Assembly: GCF_018617855.1 (NCBI RefSeq)
Contig: NZ_JACSKY010000007.1
Span: 1 to 64,000, forward strand
Reading direction: 5' to 3'
Origin: Exiguobacterium qingdaonense
Lineage (GTDB): Bacteria; Bacillota; Bacilli; Exiguobacteriales; Exiguobacteriaceae
DNA length: 64,000 nucleotides
Numbering within the stretch: the stretch's first letter is position 1; every line of letters begins with the position of its first letter. Shown one piece after another: positions 26,539-36,920 of this stretch. Under the pieces are notes generated by a model. That model had not been told where the DNA came from. It saw only the letters and a program-made list of their open reading frames with translations, and made no database searches. Both the position numbers and the translations under genes were made by a program.

Positions 26539-27441
26539 TTACGCCCCCTTCTTCTGTGCTGTGCGTTCATTGCGGAACATACCTTTGAAGACGATCGCCG
26601 AGAAGATGAGCGTGATCAAGAATAATCCGTAAGCGACCGCAGATGCGTAGCCGTAGTTGTTGTACTTGAAGGCTTGGTTGTACAAGTAAAGTACCATCGT
26701 GTTCAATGAACCGTCCGGTGAACCGATGCCATCGGTGATCAACATCGGAAGGTCGAACAGTTGGAGTCCACCGATGAGTGACGTGATCATGATGTAGAGA
26801 AGGATTGGTTTCAGGAGCGGTAACGTCACTTTCGTGAACATCTGCCAGCGGTTCGCACCGTCGATGTGAGCGGCTTCAAAGTAATCTGTCGAAATACCGG
26901 ACACCCCTGCCATGACGATGATGAAGGAGTGACCGAACCACATCCATGTCAAGATGAGTGAAACGGATAACTGTGCCGTCACCGGTTCTGCCAACCAGTT
27001 GATCGGATCTGAAATCAAGCCGATTTTCATCAACACCATGTTGAGTGAACCGTGCTGCCAGTCGAGCAAAATACCGAACAAGAGCGCGACCGAGCTGATC
27101 GTGATCAAGTTAGGAAGATAGAAGAACGAGCGGAAGAACGAGAGCCCTTTTAACTTCAAACGGAGATCTGAGAAGATGAGTGCTAATAGAAGTGCTACCC
27201 CGATCTGCAAGACGAAGTTGATTCCCCAAATCTTGATGGTGTTGAAAAACGCCTCGATAAAGTACGTATCCGTCAACAACCGAGCGTAGTTCGCAAACCC
27301 GACGACCTCTTCACCCGGGCTTCCCGTATAGTTCGTGAAGCTATAGTAAAGCGTTAAGAGGACCGGATAGATGCTGAACGTCAAGAAAACGACCCAGAAC
27401 GGGGCGATGAACAGATAGCCGTAACGATCTAGTTTTTTCAC
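26539..27441 (-). CDS. Sugar ABC transporter permease, MalF type
   Basis: This 300-residue permease begins VKKLDRYGYLFIAPFW, the usual start of this family, and has six helices and an EAA loop (EAAHIDGANRWQMFTKVTLP). The open frame starts at 27459; GTG 27441 with AAGGAG 7 bases upstream is preferred. It is preceded by a strong GC hairpin after the binding-protein gene, typical of operons in which the binding protein is made in excess. Confidence 0.92.
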   Translation of the reverse strand: MKKLDRYGYLFIAPFWVVFLTFSIYPVLLTLYYSFTNYTGSPGEEVVGFANYARLLTDTYFIEAFFNTIKIWGINFVLQIGVALLLALIFSDLRLKLKGLSFFRSFFYLPNLITISSVALLFGILLDWQHGSLNMVLMKIGLISDPINWLAEPVTAQLSVSLILTWMWFGHSFIIVMAGVSGISTDYFEAAHIDGANRWQMFTKVTLPLLKPILLYIMITSLIGGLQLFDLPMLITDGIGSPDGSLNTMVLYLYNQAFKYNNYGYASAVAYGLFLITLIFSAIVFKGMFRNERTAQKKGA

Positions 27442-27465
27442 GTGTATTTCTCCTTCCATAAGAAC

Positions 27466-27486
27466 CGAGGGGGGAGTCCCCCCTCG
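27466..27486 (-). terminator. Intra-operon hairpin between binding protein and permeases
   Basis: A perfect 9-bp stem (CGAGGGGGG / CCCCCCTCG) with a 3-base loop lies in the 57-base gap. There is no U-tract, so an mRNA 3' stabiliser or partial terminator is more likely than a full stop; it would keep binding protein above permease. Confidence 0.7.
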
Positions 27487-27498
27487 CGTTGGTCATCG

Positions 27499-28800
27499 TC
27501 AGTCTACAACGATGTCTGGGTATGCGTTTTTCGCTTGTTTCTTGAACTCTTCAAGTGCTTCTTCTTTCGACTTTTTGCCTTCTACATATTGAAGGACCGA
27601 TGCGCCATAAAGCGTGTCGAGCTGTTGATCGTATTTCGTGACGATTCCTGGAGTAATCTCATCTGCTTCGTCGAGGAAGAACTCATAGTTGTTTTGTCCG
27701 CCGAGGAACTCTTCACTGAAATCATCTTTGATTTTGTCTGTAACTGGGTTGAAGGCAAGTACGTCGCCTGTTTCTTGTGCCCAATCTGTCAAGAACTCTT
27801 CATCTTGCGTCATGAGTTTGACGAAGTCGTAAGCTGCTTCCTTGTTTTTAGAATCTTTGTAAACGCCAAGCCACGTGCCGCCCCAGAAGTATGGGCTTGG
27901 TCCGCTCGTGACAGCCCAGTCACCTGCAGTATCCTTCGCGTTCTCTTTTAATACAGAGTGGAGACCCCAAGTTGGAAGGACGTACGAGAAGACTTGTGTT
28001 TCTGTCTCTTTTCCGTTCTCTTTCACTTTGATCGGCTTATCCATTCCTTCGAACCAAGATGGTGACCATTCCGGTGCGAGAGCCGTGTATTGCTTCTCAC
28101 GAAGTTCTTTCGCATAGTCCATATAGTTGATCTTATCTTCCGTCAAGACGAGTTCGTTCTTATCGTTAACCCACGCTTCTGGGTTTGCCCCTTGCGAGAA
28201 CCAACGAATTGAACCTTCATCCGGGAACATCTTGTATCCCTTTTGTTTCATTTTCTCAGCAACTTCGAAGACGCCGTCCATCGAGCTCATCATGTCACCG
28301 ATTTCAGTCGGGTCATCTGTACCGAGCACTTCTTTTGCTAGGCTACGCTTGTAGTAAACGCCACCTGGTGTCGTTTGCCACGAGAGGGCGCGAACGTTTC
28401 CGTCTTTGTCTTTCCCGAGGTCAAAGACGTAAGGGACATAGTTGTCTGCGATCTCATCGACACTGTACGGCTCGTCTGAAAGGTTTTCCCAATATCCAGC
28501 GTCGACCCATTGCTTGAGGAATGCAATTTCTCCTGTGAAGACATCCGGTGCGCCGACGCCACTTTCAAGGGCTGGCTTCAACTTCGTCGGATAGTCTGCG
28601 ATTGGAACGATTGTCAATTCAACTTTGACACCGTTTTTTTCTTCATATGTTTTAATTGGTTCTTTTAACTCGTCCGTAAATGACCAAACTTTTAATACGT
28701 CATCTTTTGATTCTGAAGCTCCGCCTTCGCTGTCTGAGCAACCGCTCAAGACACCGACTGAAAGTGCCCCAACTGTAAGTAAGCTGACTAATTTACGCAT
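27499..28800 (-). CDS. Sugar ABC transporter substrate-binding lipoprotein
   Basis: This 433-residue extracellular lipoprotein has signal peptide 1-20 with lipobox LSGC (C21). The mature protein has the family-1 solute-binding fold (VLKVWSFTDELKEPIKTYEE, PDVFTGEIAFLKQWVDAGY, YAKELREKQYTALAPEW, WGGTWLGVYKDSKNKEAAYDFVKLM). The neighbouring GH1 beta-glucosidase implies beta-glucosides or cello-oligosaccharides as ligand. It is first in the operon and preceded by three LacI-type palindromes. Confidence 0.93.
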   Translation of the reverse strand: MRKLVSLLTVGALSVGVLSGCSDSEGGASESKDDVLKVWSFTDELKEPIKTYEEKNGVKVELTIVPIADYPTKLKPALESGVGAPDVFTGEIAFLKQWVDAGYWENLSDEPYSVDEIADNYVPYVFDLGKDKDGNVRALSWQTTPGGVYYKRSLAKEVLGTDDPTEIGDMMSSMDGVFEVAEKMKQKGYKMFPDEGSIRWFSQGANPEAWVNDKNELVLTEDKINYMDYAKELREKQYTALAPEWSPSWFEGMDKPIKVKENGKETETQVFSYVLPTWGLHSVLKENAKDTAGDWAVTSGPSPYFWGGTWLGVYKDSKNKEAAYDFVKLMTQDEEFLTDWAQETGDVLAFNPVTDKIKDDFSEEFLGGQNNYEFFLDEADEITPGIVTKYDQQLDTLYGASVLQYVEGKKSKEEALEEFKKQAKNAYPDIVVD

Positions 28801-28832
28801 GTGTTGTTCCCATCCTTTTATAGGTGATTTTA

Positions 28833-28913
28833 GAAAGCGCTTGCAAGAAGAGGGTTAAAATTATCGAAAGCGCTTTCGAGAAACTCGAAATAAAATATCG
28901 AAAGCGGTTTCGA
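28833..28913. promoter_or_regulatory. Three LacI/CcpA-type palindromes before the ABC operon
   Basis: GAAAGCGCTTGC (28833-28844), CGAAAGCGCTTTCG (28865-28878) and TCGAAAGCGGTTTCGA (28898-28913) share one core. The two more symmetric ones resemble the single site upstream of the LacI gene, so they are probably its operators; the first could be a cre for CcpA. Confidence 0.75.
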
Positions 28914-29000
28914 TTTTCGTCAAAATGACTTTCGAAATCGCGCTCTCCTCTCCATCCACTGAAGAAAAGAGAGCGACTTCGAAATATCATTTATTGCTAT

Positions 29001-30014
29001 TCACTGTTCGAGCGGGGCGCATGATGCCCGTTCGACTAAGCGTACCGGAATGACGCGACGTTCGGTGAGTCGCTCTTTCGCGGTCATTTGTTCAAGTAAG
29101 AGTTCTGCTGCCGCTTCCCCGATTTCATCCGTGTCTTGACGGATCGTGGTCAGTTTCGGCGTAATATACTGAATCATGTCAATATCGTCGTATCCGATGA
29201 CAGAGATGTCATTCGGGACGTGAAGTCCGTGTTCGTGAATCGCTTCGATGACACCGATCGCCATCTGATCCCCGGCCACAAAGACAGCGGTCGGTCGATC
29301 GTCAAGTTCAAGCAATCGTTCCATCGCTTGCTTTCCTTCCTCGACGGAGAAGAAACCGGCGTTGACGAGGTAGCCTGGTTGAATCGAAAGGTTCAGCTCT
29401 TGCATCGCAAGTTCGTATCCTTTGATTCGCGCCGCTCCGGCGTCAATCGTCTCATCTCCAGCGATGTGGGCGATTTTTTGGTGACCGAGTTCATAGAGGT
29501 AGTTCACGGCGAGACGGGCCCCTTCGACGTTATCCGAATAGACGACGCTACAATTGGCGCTGTCCATATCGACGACGACGATCGGGATGTCGCTTCGCAT
29601 GAGCTCCTGAACTTGCTCATCCATTCGATCCGAGCAGATGACGACGATGCCGTCGACCGCACGGTGTTTAAAGTGTTCGAGGTAACTCATGTCACGATTG
29701 CGCAGATTCCGCGAGGCAAAGATCAAATCGTAGCCTTGCTCCTCTGTCGCGTGACGAAAGCTTTCGATGATTCCGTTGAAGAACGGGTGTTTCATCCCGA
29801 CTTCATTTGCCTCTGAGAACATGACCCCGATCGCCCATGATTTTTTCGTCGATAACGACTGGGCATGTGCGTTCGGCAAGTAGTCCATCTCAGCAGCGGC
29901 TTGAAGAATCTTCGCCCTCGTCTTGTCACTCACGTCTTTGTAATTGTTCAACGCTTTGGACACTGTCGTGATTGAGAATCCTGTTTTTTTGGCTAAATCA
30001 TAAATCGTACCCAT
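29001..30014 (-). CDS. LacI-family repressor of the beta-glucoside ABC operon
   Basis: This 337-residue repressor has the N-terminal LacI HTH (TIYDLAKKTGFSITTVSKALNN), the hinge helix (YLPNAHAQSLSTKK) and a periplasmic-binding-like effector domain (60-330, VFVAGDQMAIGVIEA, VPNDISVIGYDDID). GAGGGG lies before ATG. It is in the same direction as the transport operon and upstream of it, with matching palindromes before both. Binding of an imported beta-glucoside would relieve repression. Confidence 0.93.
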   Translation of the reverse strand: MGTIYDLAKKTGFSITTVSKALNNYKDVSDKTRAKILQAAAEMDYLPNAHAQSLSTKKSWAIGVMFSEANEVGMKHPFFNGIIESFRHATEEQGYDLIFASRNLRNRDMSYLEHFKHRAVDGIVVICSDRMDEQVQELMRSDIPIVVVDMDSANCSVVYSDNVEGARLAVNYLYELGHQKIAHIAGDETIDAGAARIKGYELAMQELNLSIQPGYLVNAGFFSVEEGKQAMERLLELDDRPTAVFVAGDQMAIGVIEAIHEHGLHVPNDISVIGYDDIDMIQYITPKLTTIRQDTDEIGEAAAELLLEQMTAKERLTERRVIPVRLVERASCAPLEQ

Positions 30015-30029
30015 GTCATTCCCCTCTTC

Positions 30030-30045
30030 CCGAAAGCGCTTTCGG
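30030..30045. promoter_or_regulatory. LacI-type operator before its own gene
   Basis: CCGAAAGCGCTTTCGG is a perfect 16-base palindrome 15 bases upstream of the repressor start, implying autoregulation. It also fits the cre consensus. Confidence 0.75.
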
Positions 30046-30207
30046 TAATTTGATTGTAGCGCATGAATTTGTAGGAATCAATTCTTTTTCGAGGAAACTT
30101 TTTGATTCTTTTTCCCATTCCTTGTTTCTTCTATATTACTGTATCGAGAAGAATTTTGTCATACCTGTGTCCAAGTTAAACTATTGCGTAATCATCCTGT
30201 ACTTCCC

Positions 30208-31296
30208 TTAATCTTTAACGTTTATGCTCCAGTCCCCATCGGCTTTTACAACAAATACGTAGATATCTGTGTCAGCAAATGTATGACGTTGAGAACCTTC
30301 GTAATTTCCCACTTCATTTGCCAACAAATCTTGTTGATTAATAAAAATTGAGAAATAACCTTCCCCATTATGGCTCATCTCGACCTGATATGACCCTTTT
30401 TCTACCTCAAAGAAAATCACGTCATCTCCAGATCCTGAAATTTTACCAGGCAGTGTTTTAAAATCTGAAGGGTAATATTGCATTACTTTAATGTTCCAGT
30501 TACCGTTGCTCCCTTTTATGTTCATGAAATAATCTTCAGTATTCTGAATCCAAACAAATGATTTTCCTTTGTAATTACCAACGTCATTCGCTAATAAATC
30601 TACCATGTTGCCATCAATATCTTCTAAAGTGACTGAAAAATAGTCTGTACCGTCATACTGCATCTCAAATACTGCAAACCCTTCTACCAATTCTATGTTA
30701 TCTGTGCCTGTATCTCCTGATCCACTTATTGTCGTCGTCAAGTCTTCTTGAACCCTTTTGACATAATCATTTTTTACTTGATCTAAATCTTTATTCACAC
30801 CTACCTCGATAATTGCGTCTGCGTCATATACCACGATTATGTTTCGATTCTCGATTATGACTTCATCAAACTCCATACCGTAAACAGTGTATCCTCGGTT
30901 AATTTGTAATTCATAAAATTCCATGTAATCTTCATAGTTCGATAGCGGGTCCTCCGGCTGAACATCCTGTAAAAACTCTTCAACAGAAGGTTCTTGAACT
31001 TCTTCAACCTCTTCAGGTTCCTCCGCTTCAATTACCGGCTCAGGTTCACTTTCGTCCTTTGTAATTGCTACCGTGCTTTCTTCTTCAAAATTAGTAACAG
31101 CTTCTTGATTATTTGTTTCAAGAATTCCGAGTATGAAAATTAACCAAATACCCGCGAGAAAAATCGAACCTCCTAATATAATCGGGAATGGCGTGATATC
31201 TTTTTTGATAAAATAACGAAATACAGAATAGAGACCATATGCCGCTCCACCTATTAATAGAGCGATCGCAGTAAATGCAATCACATTTTCTAGCAT
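30208..31296 (-). CDS. Membrane-anchored protein with two repeated extracellular beta domains
   Basis: This 362-residue protein has two N-terminal helices (4-27, 38-60), a very acidic linker (about 70-115, rich in E and P), and a soluble region. The soluble part ends in two copies of a domain of about 75 residues: each begins ISGSGD, continues with an F-E-V/M strand set and GYFSI/DYFSVT, then LLANDVGNY or LLANEVGNY, and ends in GNWNIKV or GDWSINV. I know this repeat only as a type seen in Firmicutes surface proteins and cannot name it. GGAGGAG precedes ATG. It is more AT-rich than the neighbouring sugar operon. Confidence 0.7.
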   Translation of the reverse strand: MLENVIAFTAIALLIGGAAYGLYSVFRYFIKKDITPFPIILGGSIFLAGIWLIFILGILETNNQEAVTNFEEESTVAITKDESEPEPVIEAEEPEEVEEVQEPSVEEFLQDVQPEDPLSNYEDYMEFYELQINRGYTVYGMEFDEVIIENRNIIVVYDADAIIEVGVNKDLDQVKNDYVKRVQEDLTTTISGSGDTGTDNIELVEGFAVFEMQYDGTDYFSVTLEDIDGNMVDLLANDVGNYKGKSFVWIQNTEDYFMNIKGSNGNWNIKVMQYYPSDFKTLPGKISGSGDDVIFFEVEKGSYQVEMSHNGEGYFSIFINQQDLLANEVGNYEGSQRHTFADTDIYVFVVKADGDWSINVKD

Positions 31297-31404
31297 ATCC
31301 AGCTCCTCCTATCTTCAATCACTTTCAGCTCAACATTACCCATCATTAATTATTACCCATATTTCCCACTCAAGCCCCACTTGTTCTATCTTTTCTGACC
31401 AAAA

Positions 31405-31438
31405 ATAAAAATCATCCAAAATGTTGGATGATTTTTAT
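31405..31438. terminator. Bidirectional hairpin after the gene remnant
   Basis: AAAAATCATCCAA pairs with TTGGATGATTTTT around AATG. It serves as terminator for the remnant on the minus strand and overlaps its stop codon. Confidence 0.75.
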
Positions 31439-31554
31439 TGTGTCCGCGTATACAACCAGACGAGATTCGTGGACTTTTGGACTTCTTTCATCTCGATAGG
31501 TTCGATTCGAGCAACACGTTTCAAGTAGCCGTTTTTCCGTTCAGCTTTTTCAAT
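31435..31554 (-). pseudogene. 3' remnant of an unidentified gene
   Basis: The minus-strand frame reads 39 codons to TAA (31435-31437), including YLKRVARIEPIEMKEVQ and NLVWLYTRTQ. It has normal residue composition, sits directly before a terminator, and has a TAG immediately upstream at 31555-31557. There is no start codon with a ribosome binding site. This looks like the end of a gene whose 5' part was replaced when the CRISPR array arrived or grew. Family unknown. Confidence 0.35.
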
Positions 31555-31613
31555 CTAAACACTTATTAAAAGTTCGATGTGCCTCCAACTTATATGCATA
31601 CGAATCCAAGTTC

Positions 31614-34600
31614 ATTTCAATTTCACACCTACGTATGGTGCGATGATCTCCATGATGATCATGAGTATCTTATGAAGGATTTCAATCCACAAACCTACGT
31701 AAGGTGCGATAAGTCATCTAGTCAACTAGATAGGAGGCTCGTATATTTCAATCCACGCACCTACGTGAGGTGCGATCGCTCATGGCGAGCAGACGATCCT
31801 TTACGCCCATATATTTCAATCCACGCACCTACACGAGGTGCGATCGGAGAGCCGTACCGATCGGTGGTGACGAGATGATTTCAATCCACGCACCTACACG
31901 AGGTGCGATGATGAGAAAGACGGATTCATCGTCGATCTGGTGGAATTTCAATCCACGCACCTACGTGAGGTGCGATGAGCGTCTTCGAAAAATCGTGTTA
32001 GAGCAATTGTTATTTCAATCCACGCACCTGCACGAGGTGCGATTCGCCCCGAACGAGCGCGTAATGCTCGCTGAGGAATTTCAATCCACGCACCTGCACG
32101 AGGTGCGATTTCACCCGTCCGGGCGTTCAGCGTCTCTTGCATATTTCAATCCACGCACCTGCACGAGGTGCGATTGGATGGACTCAACCCACACTGTTCT
32201 GTCATCGATATTTCAATCCACGCACCTGCACGAGGTGCGATCAAGAAGCGGCCATCGACAAGTTTGCCAAGATATTTCAATCCACGCACCTGCACGAGGT
32301 GCGATAGAGTTCAACACATTGCTCGCCCAATTGCGACAAATTTCAATCCACGCACCTGCACGAGGTGCGATTGGTTTGCGGGCACAACAAGCGTTCGGCG
32401 GCGTAATTTCAATCCACGCACCTGCACGAGGTGCGATCCATGCGGTTGTCGGTGCTCGGTGTCCACTCTCATTTCAATCCACGCACCTGCACGAGGTGCG
32501 ATCGATTGGTTGAGTGTCGTCAGAGAGGAGCTAGGTATTTCAATCCACGCACCTGCACGAGGTGCGATAACGGGCGAAGTTTCCTCTTTGTCAGAGGTCG
32601 CGAATTTCAATCCACGCACCTGCACGAGGTGCGATTCCAATTGCTTATAACCCTATCGTCGAGTATTGATTTCAATCCACGCACCTGCACGAGGTGCGAT
32701 AATACTTCCGTTCATTGATTTCTATCGCCCAAGAAATTTCAATCCACGCACCTGCACGAGGTGCGATCAGTCCCCTCAATCACCGTACCCCTTCCAGTTG
32801 CGATTTCAATCCACGCACCTGCACGAGGTGCGATTGATACCTGCAAAAACAGTCAAAAATCTAGGCATATTTCAATCCACGCACCTGCACGAGGTGCGAT
32901 ATCAACTAATAGGACTGGTTATATTCGTATCCCTTTATTTCAATCCACGCACCTGCACGAGGTGCGATAGAAGCAAGAGTGCCGTCTTGGCCCGTTGCGG
33001 ATTTCAATCCACGCACCTGCACGAGGTGCGATCACATCATCCGGCATATGAATACCTTGATCTAAATTTCAATCCACGCACCTGCACGAGGTGCGATGTA
33101 CACCAAAAACGGGACAGTCGGCTCGCTGTTATTTCAATCCACGCACCTGCACGAGGTGCGATTCCGTTCTCTGTTTTAAAGCAATGTGGTCGTTAATTTC
33201 AATCCACGCACCTGCACGAGGTGCGATAAGAGCCGTATTTATGATGGATATGCTTTTGATCTATTTCAATCCACGCACCTGCACGAGGTGCGATCTCTAT
33301 GACCCTGCAGATGTTTTCCCTTTCAAATTATTTCAATCCACGCACCTGCACGAGGTGCGATAGCACCTAAGCCAGAGATTGACCCTGATAATCCAATTTC
33401 AATCCACGCACCTGCACGAGGTGCGATTGACATGGTGTGTCGCAAGTTACTTTGTATTCGTATTTCAATCCACGCACCTGCACGAGGTGCGATCGCGCGC
33501 ATGTACTCGAGCTCGCGCGCATGTAATGATTTCAATCCACGCACCTGCACGAGGTGCGATTCAACAAACGATTATCAATGGGGCGTTACTTCGAATTTCA
33601 ATCCACGCACCTGCACGAGGTGCGATTAAAGGGATATGAAGTGTCAACAGGTATTTGGAATTTCAATCCACGCACCTGCACGAGGTGCGATATCCCCCTA
33701 CCCTGCCTGTGCATGAGAGTAAGCAATTTCAATCCACGCACCTGCACGAGGTGCGATAAGGCGTCATCCGGTGGGCATATGATGGAATCTCATTTCAATC
33801 CACGCACCTGCACGAGGTGCGATACCTTTCATGGGTCTACGCCTTGGCCGAGATCAAATTTCAATCCACGCACCTGCACGAGGTGCGATTTGGAACAGAG
33901 TGTGACCAACGGGGTCCGCAACTGATTTCAATCCACGCACCTGCACGAGGTGCGATACAGACCCGAAAGTGGTCGAGGAGTTCACACCGATTTCAATCCA
34001 CGCACCTGCACGAGGTGCGATAATCGACTTGTCAGATGACACTTTGCCTTTCTAATTTCAATCCACGCACCTGCACGAGGTGCGATTCGTCTCGGTTCAT
34101 CGGTGTCGGTGCCGGTCATATTTCAATCCACGCACCTGCACGAGGTGCGATACTGGACCACATCGACGACGTTTTCGGTAAGGAGATTTCAATCCACGCA
34201 CCTGCACGAGGTGCGATACGGGGTGGGCGTTCGGCGACCATCGAGAACATGATTTCAATCCACGCACCTGCACGAGGTGCGATAGAGGGGGTCATCATTT
34301 GCCGCACGAAGGAGAGGTATTTCAATCCACGCACCTGCACGAGGTGCGATGCGTCAAGCACGTCTGCTACGAAACGATGCTCAAGATTTCAATCCACGCA
34401 CCTGCACGAGGTGCGATCCAACTGAGGGAGCCGTACCCCGTGTCGAAGTCATTTCAATCCACGCACCTGCACGAGGTGCGATCCGTCTCGTTTGCAGGTA
34501 ACTGCCTCGATTCGTATTTCAATCCACGCACCTGCACGAGGTGCGATGAGTATTCGATAAGGAGGAACGGACATGAGTCAATTTCAATCCACGCACCTGC

Positions 34601-36920
34601 ACGAGGTGCGATACAAGTGGGGCACGCAGACGGGTCAGGTCGTCAAATTTCAATCCACGCACCTGCACGAGGTGCGATGAGATCGGTATCAAATTTACAG
34701 CTCCACTTACATATTTCAATCCACGCACCTGCACGAGGTGCGATTTTCTTCTCATCCATCCGTTTGTCTATATAAGAGCATTTCAATCCACGCACCTGCA
34801 CGAGGTGCGATTACAGCCAACGCATCCAAGACACGACAGCCGTCTTATTTCAATCCACGCACCTGCACGAGGTGCGATGCGATTCATAATTGTCGATTTC
34901 CGCGACCAGTTATTTCAATCCACGCACCTGCACGAGGTGCGATAAATATTTTTTCTCCAATCCCCCCCATTCCAACGATTTCAATCCACGCACCTGCACG
35001 AGGTGCGATTCCGCTTTCTCTTCCACCATCTCTTTCGATGCTTGATTTCAATCCACGCACCTGCACGAGGTGCGATATGCCCGAGTGTCGAGCCATGCTT
35101 TCGAATGATAATTTCAATCCACGCACCTGCACGAGGTGCGATAGTTGATGATAGTGAATACTCTCGTGACAATCGTATTTCAATCCACGCACCTGCACGA
35201 GGTGCGATCGTAGACTGGGTTTCAGTGACGTTCAAAGACGAATTTCAATCCACGCACCTGCACGAGGTGCGATGGTTCAGACTTCTCATGAAATGGGATG
35301 GTATGGATTTCAATCCACGCACCTGCACGAGGTGCGATTCGGACAACACGTTCGATTCAAAGTAATAATTTATTTCAATCCACGCACCTGCACGAGGTGC
35401 GATCTATCAAGACCGCATCCGCTTGCAAGGCATCGTATTTCAATCCACGCACCTGCACGAGGTGCGATCTTGATGCGTGGATTGACGAGCGATTGTTCAT
35501 TATTTCAATCCACGCACCTGCACGAGGTGCGATCAGTTCTTCCGCTAATTCCTCGGCCGTACCGACGATTTCAATCCACGCACCTGCACGAGGTGCGATT
35601 ACTTACTCGGACTAACTGACGAGGTGAGCCAAATTTCAATCCACGCACCTGCACGAGGTGCGATTAAAATATTGTTCGACAGTTTGTTTTATATCATCAT
35701 TTCAATCCACGCACCTGCACGAGGTGCGATCACGATTTCCGACACATGCACGCGACCATACTCCTATTTCAATCCACGCACCTGCACGAGGTGCGATTCG
35801 CGGTCTGTCTCTGTGTCGACGCCTTCTTGGAGATTTCAATCCACGCACCTGCACGAGGTGCGATGTCCGTACCATTGCTTGTATGTCAAATCTCCAGGAT
35901 TTCAATCCACGCACCTGCACGAGGTGCGATCGCCAAAATCGTGTCGATATATGTCGACCCATCTTATTTCAATCCACGCACCTGCACGAGGTGCGATACC
36001 GTCGTGCGGTCCCGTCCATCAATCCACATGTATTTCAATCCACGCACCTGCACGAGGTGCGATGTACAAGCCATCTGATTCCCTGTCGTCCCCTTATATT
36101 TCAATCCACGCACCTGCACGAGGTGCGATAAAAAGCGTCAGCAAAATATGATATCCCGGTTGTATTTCAATCCACGCACCTGCACGAGGTGCGATGGGTT
36201 CATCCACGGATGTAACAGAGGCAGGTGATATTTCAATCCACGCACCTGCACGAGGTGCGATCGTGCGGTTGTCGAGGGTTGCGAGCCACTTGGTCGTATT
36301 TCAATCCACGCACCTGCACGAGGTGCGATAGTTACGAAAGTGACATCGAAGTATATCAGAGCATTTCAATCCACGCACCTGCACGAGGTGCGATGAACAA
36401 ACAGATCAATGCCATCGCCGCGAAAGAATTTCAATCCACGCACCTGCACGAGGTGCGATGCGTCGGAGTTGCGAGAGTTGTTGGTCAAAGCGCTATTTCA
36501 ATCCACGCACCTGCACGAGGTGCGATAAAACTGCTGTATCTTCGCTAGCTGTTCTCCGACATTTCAATCCACGCACCTGCACGAGGTGCGATCGAAGCGC
36601 CGCTGTCGGGTCGGTGAGTTCCCCGATATTTCAATCCACGCACCTGCACGAGGTGCGATGACGTTGCCCTTGTCGTCACGGATGACTTCGAGATTTCAAT
36701 CCACGCACCTGCACGAGGTGCGATCTTTATTTTCGACTTGATGTTGCCGCAGGACCGATTTCAATCCACGCACCTGCACGAGGTGCGATCGCTTTTGTGC
36801 CGCGAGGATGTTGATGGACTTATATTTCAATCCACGCACCTGCACGAGGTGCGATTGTCATGGCCGCACGTCCCGGTATGGAGATGTGATTTCAATCCAC
36901 GCACCTGCACGAGGTGCGAT
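31614..36920 (-). CRISPR. Type I-C CRISPR array: 81 repeats, 80 spacers
   Basis: By hand I located 81 repeat units, the first starting at 31614 and the last at 36889. The repeat is 32 bases; on the transcribed minus strand it begins ATCGCACCTCG and ends GTGGATTGAAAT, the usual I-C form, with the hairpin CGCACCT/AGGTGCG. Spacers are 32-36 bases. The leader lies at the high-coordinate end next to cas2. Repeats 7-81 look identical; the six at the low-coordinate end vary (loops ACGTG, ACACG; arm mismatches in repeats 1 and 2), as expected for the old end. I saw no duplicated spacer, but did not compare all pairs. Confidence 0.98.
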
